Assembly: GCA_900538575.1 (NCBI GenBank)
Contig: UPZA01000011.1
Span: 20,649 to 84,648 of the forward strand
Length of the DNA stretch: 64,000 nucleotides
Direction of reading: 5' to 3'
From: an uncultured Ruminococcus sp.
Lineage (GTDB): Bacteria; Bacillota; Clostridia; Oscillospirales; Ruminococcaceae
Within the stretch, counting starts at the first letter, position 1. Each line of letters opens with the position of its first letter. The translations under genes were made by a program, and so were the position numbers. The notes beneath the pieces are model-generated. The model worked only from the letters and a program-made list of their open reading frames with translations, did no database searches and had not been told where the DNA came from. Below, in pieces: positions 52,014 to 59,923 of the stretch.

Positions 52014-53110
52014 TGAACGTACCGTTTGTCAGCTTTAAACCAATGGAGCGGGAACTGGATAAAGAACTCAGAGCAGCCTTTGACAGGGTATTATGCAGTA
52101 GCTGGTATATAGACGGAAAAGAGGACAGGGATTTTGAATCGAAGTTTGCTGAATATTGCGATTCTAAATACTGTATAGGAACAGGCAACGGACTTGACGC
52201 TTTGATGTTAGCGTTAAAAGCGCTTGATATTAAAACAGGCGATGAAGTAATTATACCTTCAAATACGTTTATTGCTACTGCTTTGGCTGTAACATACGCG
52301 GGAGCTACACCGGTTTTTGTTGAACCGGATATTAAAACATATAATATTGATCCATTAAAAATAGAAGAGAAAATTACAAAGAATACCAAGGCAATTATGC
52401 CTGTTCATTTATATGGCCAACCGGCCGATATGGATAAGATAATAGAGATTGCCAAAAAAAATAATTTGTATATTATAGAGGATTGTGCACAGGCTCACGG
52501 AGCAACATATAAACATAAGATAATCGGAAGTTTTGGAGACGCGGCGGGATTTAGCTTTTATCCCGGAAAAAATCTCGGAGCTCTCGGTGATGCCGGCGCA
52601 GTTGTAACTAATTCTGAGGATATTGCGGACAAGGTTAAAGCATTGGGAAATTACGGCTCAGATTATAAATATCATCATATTTATAAGGGAAATAATTCAA
52701 GATTGGATGAAATGCAGGCTGCTTTTTTGTCAGTTAAGCTGTTACATTTAAATCGTATGAATCAGGAAAGAAAAAGAATTGCGTCAAGGTATATCAATGA
52801 AATAAAAAATCCTTCAATTGTTCTTCCACATGTAATTGAAGGGGCAGAACCGGTTTGGCATATATTTGCAGTCCGTTCAGACCGCAGAGATGAACTTTCA
52901 GAATTTCTCGGAAAAAATAACATTGTTACAAATATGCATTATCCTACCGCAATCCATTTGCAGGAATGTTATAAAGATTTGAATATTAAAAAGGGCGAAC
53001 TTCCGATTGCGGAAGAATTAAGTCTTACGGAGCTTAGTTTACCTATATTTTATGGTATGACTGAAGATCAAATAAGTCATGTTATTGAAACGGTAAATAA
53101 ATTCAACTGA
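52013..53110 (+). CDS. DegT/DnrJ/EryC1 family dTDP-3-keto-sugar aminotransferase (FdtB/QdtB-like)
   Basis: PLP-dependent aminotransferase, 365 residues, converting the 3-keto product of the FdtA-like isomerase to a 3-amino-3,6-dideoxyhexose. Visible are GTGNGLDALMLALKAL near 54-69, DEVIIPSNTFIATA, the PLP-contacting EDCAQAHGATYK near 158-169, and the Schiff-base Lys in FSFYPGKNLGALGDAG near 178-193. It is translationally coupled to the isomerase gene, which gives the substrate assignment. Together with rfbA and rfbB it builds dTDP-Fuc3N or dTDP-Qui3N. Confidence 0.9.
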   Translation: MNVPFVSFKPMERELDKELRAAFDRVLCSSWYIDGKEDRDFESKFAEYCDSKYCIGTGNGLDALMLALKALDIKTGDEVIIPSNTFIATALAVTYAGATPVFVEPDIKTYNIDPLKIEEKITKNTKAIMPVHLYGQPADMDKIIEIAKKNNLYIIEDCAQAHGATYKHKIIGSFGDAAGFSFYPGKNLGALGDAGAVVTNSEDIADKVKALGNYGSDYKYHHIYKGNNSRLDEMQAAFLSVKLLHLNRMNQERKRIASRYINEIKNPSIVLPHVIEGAEPVWHIFAVRSDRRDELSEFLGKNNIVTNMHYPTAIHLQECYKDLNIKKGELPIAEELSLTELSLPIFYGMTEDQISHVIETVNKFN

Positions 53111-53142
53111 TTATTTTTGAGAATAATGAAATGGATGGTAAT

Positions 53143-53628
53143 ATGAAATTACGGAAACTAAAAATAAAGGACGCATTGCTAATGTTGGAATGGATGCATG
53201 ACGAAAGCGTTACTATGTATTTAAAAACAGATTTCAGAAATAAAACTGAGGATGATTGTGTTTCTTTTATTTCATCCAGTTTATCAGATAAAAAAAATAT
53301 CCATATGGCCATAACAGATGATAATGATGAATATATGGGTACAGTTTCGTTAAAAAATATTAATTATACTGATAGCTTTGCAGAGTTTGCCATTACAGTC
53401 AGAAGAACGGCAATGGGAAAAAATTTCGCTTCATTTGGTATGAATGAAATAATTCGGATCGCACATGAAGATTTAAATATAAAAAGAGTAATATGGTGTG
53501 TATCTACTAATAATCATAGAGCAATAAAGTTTTATAGGAAATTAGGTTATATACAGATTTCAGACGTACCCGAGGAATTATTGAAAAAATATTCAGATCA
53601 AATGGATTTGATCTGGTTTGAAGGTTAG
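53143..53628 (+). CDS. GNAT N-acetyltransferase, likely for the 3-amino sugar
   Basis: 161 residues of the RimJ/RimL-like GNAT fold: start KLRKLKIKDALLMLEWMHDE, acetyl-CoA-binding region near VTVRRTAMGKNFASFGM (about 86-102 with the R-x-x-x-G-K variant) and the C-terminal NHRAIKFYRKLGY near 128-140. An alternative in-frame ATG at 53131 is possible; 53143 matches the family start. Coming right after the aminotransferase, it probably N-acetylates the dTDP-3-amino sugar, though the known FdtC/QdtC enzymes use a left-handed beta-helix fold. Confidence 0.75.
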   Translation: MKLRKLKIKDALLMLEWMHDESVTMYLKTDFRNKTEDDCVSFISSSLSDKKNIHMAITDDNDEYMGTVSLKNINYTDSFAEFAITVRRTAMGKNFASFGMNEIIRIAHEDLNIKRVIWCVSTNNHRAIKFYRKLGYIQISDVPEELLKKYSDQMDLIWFEG

Positions 53629-53639
53629 GATGATGTTAA

Positions 53640-54530
53640 TTGTATATTTATTTAAAGCATATTATTAAAAGCATATTAGGCGAAAAAAGATATAATAGCT
53701 TACGTAAAAATAAAATATTAAGCGATTTTGCTAAAATTGATGATAATATAAAATATAAAATAAATAATAATAATAGATTTAAGGATATTCACAAAAATCA
53801 AAGATGTTTTATATTGGGAAACGGTCCCTCATTAAAGGATGTAGATTTAGTTTTATTATCAAATGAAATTGTTTTCTCCGTTAATAATTTTTGCAAGGTT
53901 AAGGATTTTAAAAATGCCAAAACAAACTATCATTTTTGGATAGACGACGCTTTTTTTAATTTAAGAAAAGACATGAAATATAATATGGATGATATAATGA
54001 ACAATTATTCATTAATGTCTGAAGAAAATGCAGAATGCTTTGTTCCTATTTCCGCTTTAAAATTTATGAAGGATAATAAGCTGGATGAAAAGCTTAATAT
54101 TAATTATTTGATAAACGGCATACCATTTGAAGCTTTTAAACTTGATGAATTTGATATATGTTCTATTATTCCTTCATTTACTACTGTTGTACAATATTGT
54201 ATAATTGTAGCAATATACATGGGTTTCAACGAGATATATTTGTTAGGCTGTGATTCTACGGGTATAGTAGCGACAATAAATTGCGCTTTAAATCAGAAAA
54301 ATAAAGATATGCATGCGTACGGTAACGATAATACAGAAAATGAGATTAACGGTTTGCTTAAGCATTGGAATATGTCTAAGGTTTTTTTTGATCAGTATTT
54401 ATTGTTTAAGGGCTATGAGTATTTGAATGATATTTGCAATAATAAAAATATAATTCTGAAAAACTGTTCAGAAAAGTCGTTAATAAATTCAATTAAAACA
54501 GCTTCAATTAATGAAGCGCTTGAAAATTAA
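53640..54530 (+). CDS. MAF/DUF115- or GT42-like protein with GNGPSL motif, putative ulosonic-acid transferase
   Basis: 296 residues from a TTG start with AGGA upstream. The Rossmann-like core opens CFILGNGPSLKDVDL at 56-70 and continues with VFSVNNFCK near 78-86, then VVQYCIIVAIYMGFNEIYLLGCDSTG near 197-222. The same order (GNGPSLK-x-x-D, then a Asn-rich strand, then YLCGID-type) is known from Campylobacter CstII-type GT42 sialyltransferases and the MAF/MptE-like (DUF115) family that transfers nonulosonic acids to flagellin. The next gene makes a CMP-sugar. Transferase function is inferred; the pterin-kinase MptE assignment is the alternative. Confidence 0.6.
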   Translation: MYIYLKHIIKSILGEKRYNSLRKNKILSDFAKIDDNIKYKINNNNRFKDIHKNQRCFILGNGPSLKDVDLVLLSNEIVFSVNNFCKVKDFKNAKTNYHFWIDDAFFNLRKDMKYNMDDIMNNYSLMSEENAECFVPISALKFMKDNKLDEKLNINYLINGIPFEAFKLDEFDICSIIPSFTTVVQYCIIVAIYMGFNEIYLLGCDSTGIVATINCALNQKNKDMHAYGNDNTENEINGLLKHWNMSKVFFDQYLLFKGYEYLNDICNNKNIILKNCSEKSLINSIKTASINEALEN

Positions 54531-54554
54531 AATGATATAATAAGGAAGATTTAT

Positions 54555-55208
54555 ATGAAAGTAACCGCTGTAGTTCCAATGAAATTAAATAACAGACGTT
54601 TGCCTCAAAAGAATACAAAATGTTTTAAGAATGGCAAGCCGCTGTGCTGGTATATATTATCGACTCTTTTAAAAATAAATGAAATAGAAGAAGTATATGT
54701 TTATTGCAGTAACCCCGATATAAAAAAATACATTCCTGAAGATGTCAATTATCTGAAACGTTCAGAAGATTTAGATCAGGATTCTACTAAAATGAATGAG
54801 GTTTTACAGGCTTTTGCGAGAGAAATTCCTTCGGACATATATGTTATGACGCATACAACCGCTCCTTTTATAAAATCATCAAGTATAAAAAAAGGCTTAG
54901 AGGCTGTTTTGTCAGGCGATTTCGATTCGTCATTTGCGGTAAAGAAGCTTCAGGATTTTTTATGGAAAGACGGAAGGCCTTTTAACTATGAGTTGGATAA
55001 TATTCCCCGAACGCAAGATTTACCTCCGTTGTTTGAAGAAACAAGCGGGTTTTATATATACAAATCAAATATAATAACAAATCTGAACAGAAGAATAGGA
55101 CAAAAGCCTTTTCTTGTTGAGGTAAGTGAAATAGAATCAATTGATATTGATGAACCTGAAGATTTTAAAATAGCGGACGCAATTTATAATCATATTATAT
55201 TAGAATGA
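54555..55208 (+). CDS. CMP-sugar (acylneuraminate/KDO-type) cytidylyltransferase
   Basis: 217 residues activating a 2-keto-3-deoxy sugar acid with CTP. The start VTAVVPMKLNNRRLPQKNTKCF is the CTP-binding loop seen in NeuA-like enzymes (V-x-R-x-G-S-x-x-x-x-x-K-N variant), followed by HTTAPFIKSSSI near 95-106 and the late IESIDIDEPEDFKIAD near 194-209, which supplies metal ligands. It lies between the GNGPSL protein and the aldolase fusion. It is shorter than full NeuA but of normal size for the catalytic domain. The exact keto acid is not known. Confidence 0.85.
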   Translation: MKVTAVVPMKLNNRRLPQKNTKCFKNGKPLCWYILSTLLKINEIEEVYVYCSNPDIKKYIPEDVNYLKRSEDLDQDSTKMNEVLQAFAREIPSDIYVMTHTTAPFIKSSSIKKGLEAVLSGDFDSSFAVKKLQDFLWKDGRPFNYELDNIPRTQDLPPLFEETSGFYIYKSNIITNLNRRIGQKPFLVEVSEIESIDIDEPEDFKIADAIYNHIILE

Positions 55209-55224
55209 TTTCTGGAGGATTGAT

Positions 55225-56802
55225 ATGAATAGAGTTCATATTTTAGACTGTACGTTAAGAGACGGCGGATATTGTAATTTATGGGACTTTGGATTTGAAA
55301 ATACAAAGGATATTATTTCCGGATTAATTAAATCAAATGTTGAAATAATAGAATGCGGATTTTTAACCGATAAGGTAAAATATAATAAAAACGTCACAAA
55401 ATTTACTGATCTTAAGGAACTATCATCTGTTATACCCGACAAAAGGGACGGTAAGCTTTTTGTTGCAATGGTAAACTATGGAGAATATGATATAAATTTA
55501 TTGCCGAATTATGATGGATCATCAATTGACGGTATAAGAGTAGCGTTTCATAAAAAGGATATGTCGGAGGCTTTAGATTTATGTGAAAAAATTAAATCTA
55601 AGGGTTATAAGGTATTTATTCAGGCAATGGTATCGTTAAGCTATACGGACGAAGAATTTTTAAGGCTGATAAATTATGCTAACAAAATTGGACCGTATGC
55701 GTTTTACATTGTTGACAGCTTTGGAATGATGAAAAAGAAAAGTCTGACAAGATTATTTTATATGGTAGAACACAACTTAAATGAGAATATTTGGATTGGT
55801 TTTCATTCACATAATAATATGCAGCTTGCATTTTCAAACGCCCAGGAGCTTGTTAATATACAGACAAATAGAAATTTAATTATTGATTCTTCTGTTTATG
55901 GTATGGGAAGGGGAGCAGGTAATTTAAATACAGAGCTTTTTGTAGAGTATTTAAATGATAATTGTGGAACTGAATATAATATTAAACCTCTTCTTAAAAT
56001 AATTGACGATATTATAAATGGCTTTTATCAGAAAAATTATTGGGGATATTCATTGCCTAATTATATTTCAGCGTCACACAATGCACATCCGAATTATGCA
56101 AGCTATCTTGATGATAAGAAAACACTTACTGTTGAAAATATTAATGAAATATTTGATATGATGGACTCGGAGAAAAGTTTAGAATTTGATAAAGAATATA
56201 TAGAAGAATTATATATGCGTTATATGAACCGCGAGGTTATACAGGAAGCGCGGCTATCAGAATTCAAAGATAAGATCAAGGGAAAAAGGATTATATTAAT
56301 TGCTCCCGGAAGAAGCTCGGTTGAAGAGACCGACAAAATACTGCGTTGTATTGACAACAATACAATAGTAATAAGTATAAATCATAATTATAATCAAATT
56401 AAAACGGATTATATTTTTATCAGTAATTTAAGAAGATTTAGCAGTATTGATAAAGACTTAAAACAAAAATTAATAATTACTTCAAATATTTCAGCTGATC
56501 AGATTTATCTTCAGGTTAAATACCATGATTTGCTCAATGATACTGATATGGTTAAAGACAACGCAGGATTAATGTGCGTTAAGCTGCTTATGGATAACGA
56601 TGTAAAAGAAATACTATTAGCCGGATTTGACGGTTATTCTCACGAAACCGAAGAAAACTATGCTGTAAAGGATATGGCATATATTTCAAAGAATGCTGTG
56701 CTTGACGCATTAAACAGAGGGATCAGCGATGTTCTTAAGAAGTTTAATGAAAATGTAAAAATCAGATTGATTACGTCAGAGAAATATATTCATATACAAT
56801 AG
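55225..56802 (+). CDS. DRE-TIM pyruvate aldolase fused to a MptE/GT42-like domain
   Basis: 525 residues with two parts. Residues 1-about 300 form a HMGL-like (DRE-TIM) barrel: DCTLRDGG at 8-15 with Arg12 and Asp13, metal ligands His194 and His196 in GFHSHNN, and SSVYGMGRGAGNLNTE at 222-237, as in 4-hydroxy-2-oxovalerate aldolase. Residues about 350-525 repeat the fold signature of the 53640 protein: IILIAPGRSS at 356-365, IVISINHNYNQ near 381-391 and NAGLMCVKLLMDN plus ILLAGFDGYS at 446-472. I infer pyruvate addition to an aldehyde sugar to give a ulosonic acid. Such fusions appear as unassigned 'aldolase catalytic domain' proteins. Confidence 0.75.
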   Translation: MNRVHILDCTLRDGGYCNLWDFGFENTKDIISGLIKSNVEIIECGFLTDKVKYNKNVTKFTDLKELSSVIPDKRDGKLFVAMVNYGEYDINLLPNYDGSSIDGIRVAFHKKDMSEALDLCEKIKSKGYKVFIQAMVSLSYTDEEFLRLINYANKIGPYAFYIVDSFGMMKKKSLTRLFYMVEHNLNENIWIGFHSHNNMQLAFSNAQELVNIQTNRNLIIDSSVYGMGRGAGNLNTELFVEYLNDNCGTEYNIKPLLKIIDDIINGFYQKNYWGYSLPNYISASHNAHPNYASYLDDKKTLTVENINEIFDMMDSEKSLEFDKEYIEELYMRYMNREVIQEARLSEFKDKIKGKRIILIAPGRSSVEETDKILRCIDNNTIVISINHNYNQIKTDYIFISNLRRFSSIDKDLKQKLIITSNISADQIYLQVKYHDLLNDTDMVKDNAGLMCVKLLMDNDVKEILLAGFDGYSHETEENYAVKDMAYISKNAVLDALNRGISDVLKKFNENVKIRLITSEKYIHIQ

Positions 56803-56815
56803 GAGTATTTATATA

Positions 56816-57841
56816 ATGAAAGTTTTATTGTTCGGTGAATTACTTTTACGCTTGGCTGCGCCAGGGTATACGCGATTGTTGCAAAAGGATTCTTTAGAGG
56901 CCACTTTTTGCGGAGGCGAAGCTAATGTGGCCGTATCGCTGTCTAATTTCGGAATAAACTCGATGTTTATAACCAAGCTTCCTGATAATGATATAGGAAA
57001 AGCGGCGGTTAATTCACTTCGTTATTTTGGTGTGGATACTTCAAAGGTGTTTTTTGGAAACGGAAGAATGGGATTATATTATCTGGAAAAAGGAGCCTCG
57101 CAGCGACCTTCAAAGGTTATATATGACAGAAAATATTCTGCCGTTTCGTTATCTCAGAAGAATGAATATGACTGGATAAATATATTCAAGAATGTTAATT
57201 GGTTTCACTGGACAGGCATTAATCCGGCCTTATCAGATAATCTCGCGGATATTTGTCTTGAAGCATGTAAAATTGCAAAATCAAATGGTATTACTGTGTC
57301 ATGCGATCTTAATTTCCGAAGCAGCCTTTGGTCAAGCGAAAAGGCTAAGAACGTAATGAATCGCTTAATGCCTTATGTAGACGTTTGCATAGCCAATGAA
57401 GAAGACGCTGATAAAGTTTTGGGGATAAAATCAAAGGATACTGATATTGAATCGGGAAAGCTTAATAAAAATGGTTATATAGAAGTTGCTGAAACAATTT
57501 GCAGTCGTTACGGCTGTAAGTATGCGGCATTTACCTTACGTGAAAGTTATTCTGCCAGTAGAAACGGATGGAGCGGTATGCTTTATGACGCCGAGCAGAA
57601 ACGATCTTTTTTCTCACGAGCCTATGATATTCAGATTGTAGACAGAGTTGGCGGGGGAGACAGTTTTACAGCCGGCATTATATACAGCTTAATTACAGGA
57701 AAAGAAAATCAGGAAGCAATTGAATTTGCTTCTGCGGCCAGTTGTCTTAAGCATACGATAGAGGGAGATTTCAACAGAGTAACGCTAAGCGAAGTTGAGA
57801 GCTTAATAAATAACGGCGGCAATGGGAGAGTTTTAAGATAA
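56816..57841 (+). CDS. PfkB family sugar kinase, 2-dehydro-3-deoxygluconokinase-like
   Basis: 341 residues, ribokinase fold. The start VLLFGELLLRLAAPG, the substrate region FCGGEANVAVSLSNFG near 31-46 and the ATP/anion-hole motif DRVGGGDSFTAGIIYSL near 278-294 with the catalytic Asp place it near KDG kinases (KdgK). It follows the aldolase gene by 13 nt and precedes a GT2 gene directly. In this setting it may phosphorylate a keto-deoxy acid or the aldehyde partner; a housekeeping KDG role is the alternative. Confidence 0.85.
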   Translation: MKVLLFGELLLRLAAPGYTRLLQKDSLEATFCGGEANVAVSLSNFGINSMFITKLPDNDIGKAAVNSLRYFGVDTSKVFFGNGRMGLYYLEKGASQRPSKVIYDRKYSAVSLSQKNEYDWINIFKNVNWFHWTGINPALSDNLADICLEACKIAKSNGITVSCDLNFRSSLWSSEKAKNVMNRLMPYVDVCIANEEDADKVLGIKSKDTDIESGKLNKNGYIEVAETICSRYGCKYAAFTLRESYSASRNGWSGMLYDAEQKRSFFSRAYDIQIVDRVGGGDSFTAGIIYSLITGKENQEAIEFASAASCLKHTIEGDFNRVTLSEVESLINNGGNGRVLR

Positions 57842-58804
57842 ATGGAAAAACTGATTAGTGTAATTGTTCCGGTTTATAATGTAGAAGAATATGTTGAAAA
57901 ATGTGTTCTTTCAATTATTAACCAGACATATAAAAATCTTGAAATAATACTTGTTGATGACGGTTCAACAGATAACAGCGGTAAAATATGCGATGAAATT
58001 GCTATCAAGGATAACAGAATAAAGGTTATTCATAAGAAAAACGGCGGATTGTCTGACGCGAGAAATGTAGGTATAGACATTGCTAAAGGCGATTACTTGG
58101 GATTTGTTGATAGTGATGATTATATAGATCCAGATATGTATTCAATTTTACTTAATAATATGAATTTGACTTTTTCTGATATATCTACTTGTGGAAGAGT
58201 AATAGTTAATAATGAGTCATATAAAATAGAATATACGGATAATATAACAAAATGTTTAACAAATAATGAAGCTATAAAAGATTTGTTTGTAGAAAATAAT
58301 TTTGTGTATCATGCTGCTTGGGATAAATTATATAAACGAGAGCTTTTTGATAAAATTAGGTTTCCTGTTGGAAGATTATTTGAAGATGCAGCAATTATGT
58401 ATCGAATTTTTGAATTAGCAAAAAAAATTGTATCAACAAAAAAACAATTATATTATTATGTTCAAAGACAAGGAAGTATAAGTAATTGTGATTACAATAA
58501 GAAAAAAATTATTCATCAATTTGAAAACAGAATAAATGCTATTAAATATTATAAAAAACTAAATAATCCTTTAATGAAAACATATGCCTGTACATGGAAT
58601 ATGAGGAATGTGTATTTATTATGGAAAATAGCGTATGATTTCAATGATAATATAACATGCGATTATATTCATAAATATACAAAAAAATATTATGATATAA
58701 AAATATATAAATATTTTTCATTTAAAGGCTATATTAAATCGATTATTTTTATTATTAATCCTAAAATTATACGTTTATTAAAAGGTAAGAACTATAAACA
58801 ATAA
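57842..58804 (+). CDS. GT2 family glycosyltransferase
   Basis: 320 residues with a canonical GT-A domain: SVIVPVYNVEEYVEKCVLSI, EIILVDDGSTDNSG near 34-47, NGGLSDARNVGI near 68-79 and the metal motif FVDSDDYIDPDMY near 90-102. The C-terminal part is lysine-rich and AT-rich. Its ATG follows the kinase stop with no gap. Sugar donor is unknown. Confidence 0.9.
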   Translation: MEKLISVIVPVYNVEEYVEKCVLSIINQTYKNLEIILVDDGSTDNSGKICDEIAIKDNRIKVIHKKNGGLSDARNVGIDIAKGDYLGFVDSDDYIDPDMYSILLNNMNLTFSDISTCGRVIVNNESYKIEYTDNITKCLTNNEAIKDLFVENNFVYHAAWDKLYKRELFDKIRFPVGRLFEDAAIMYRIFELAKKIVSTKKQLYYYVQRQGSISNCDYNKKKIIHQFENRINAIKYYKKLNNPLMKTYACTWNMRNVYLLWKIAYDFNDNITCDYIHKYTKKYYDIKIYKYFSFKGYIKSIIFIINPKIIRLLKGKNYKQ

Positions 58805-58827
58805 AAAATTAAAAGGAGTAAATAAAA

Positions 58828-59895
58828 TTGATTAGACTTAAAATTGTCATGAAGTTAAGGGGTCGTTTAAAAAAATTAAAATCAATTTTATTAGGGTATA
58901 TTAATAAAAAATCTGATTATAAAAGCGTTAATGAACAGACAATTTTTTTATGTGGTATTCCAGAATACGGTAATACAGGAGATCAAGCAATAACTATATC
59001 AGAGATTAGTTTTATTAAGAATATATTTCCTTATAGAAATATTAAACTTATTCCTGAAAAAGAATGGTATGATAATTTATTAAGATTGAAAAAAACTACA
59101 AGCAAATATTGCAATTTATGTATATGCATGGGCGGTGGGAATATGGGTGAGTTATATATTTTCCAGGAAAATATACGGCTTTCTGTAATTCGCCATTTAA
59201 AAAAGGCTAAAATTATAATTTTTCCTCAGTCCATTGATTATTCAGAAGAATCAAAAGCCTTACAAAAGGCAAGAAATATTTATCAGTCACATAAAAATCT
59301 TGTAATATTTACCCGTGAAAAATACAGTGAATTAATCAGGGAAAAAATTTTTCCCAATTGCGAGGGCTACCTGGTTCCTGATATCGTATTATCCTATAAG
59401 CCTGATATTTTGGACGCAGAAAGAAATGGTATACTTTTTTGTCTCAGACATGATAAGGAAAAAAATTCAGAAGCAGGCAATTTGATTAAAGCTATTACAG
59501 AGGCTTCTGAAAAATATGAAAAGAATATAAAGTATATCGACACATACAGCAGGGATTATGCAAATAAATATGAATTTCAGCTTGAGGGATTAAATAAACT
59601 TTGGAGTGAATTTAAAAAATCAGAGTTAGTTATAACGGACAGACTTCACGGTATGATTTTCAGCGTTATTACCGGAACTCCATGCATAGCGCTCGACAAT
59701 AGTACCGGTAAGGTAGGCAACCTATATAACACATGGCTGAAGGATTCTAACGTGGTATTTGTTTCTGATTCAAGAGACATAAACAACGTTGTTGAAATGA
59801 TAAAAAATAAAAAATTCAAGAAAATAAATTTCAACATAGAAGAATTTAGGCAAAATTTTTCAAAGCTTGCCGAGGTTTTGAAAAGGTTTGAATAA
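58828..59895 (+). CDS. Polysaccharide pyruvyl transferase family protein (second copy)
   Basis: 355 residues from TTG with AAAGGAG upstream. Family features: IFLCGIPEYGNTGDQAITISEI near 34-55 (start of the Rossmann core), CICMGGGNMGELY near 93-105, IIFPQSIDY near 128-136 and the late VITDRLHGMIFSVITGTPCIALDN near 268-291 with the conserved Arg-x-His. This RLHG form is closer to EpsI/CsaB-type ketal pyruvyl transferases than the first copy at 46125. It adds pyruvate from PEP to a sugar on the lipid-linked repeat. Confidence 0.85.
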   Translation: MIRLKIVMKLRGRLKKLKSILLGYINKKSDYKSVNEQTIFLCGIPEYGNTGDQAITISEISFIKNIFPYRNIKLIPEKEWYDNLLRLKKTTSKYCNLCICMGGGNMGELYIFQENIRLSVIRHLKKAKIIIFPQSIDYSEESKALQKARNIYQSHKNLVIFTREKYSELIREKIFPNCEGYLVPDIVLSYKPDILDAERNGILFCLRHDKEKNSEAGNLIKAITEASEKYEKNIKYIDTYSRDYANKYEFQLEGLNKLWSEFKKSELVITDRLHGMIFSVITGTPCIALDNSTGKVGNLYNTWLKDSNVVFVSDSRDINNVVEMIKNKKFKKINFNIEEFRQNFSKLAEVLKRFE

Positions 59896-59923
59896 TGAAA
59901 TACTTTGTCAAAGGAGTCTAAGA

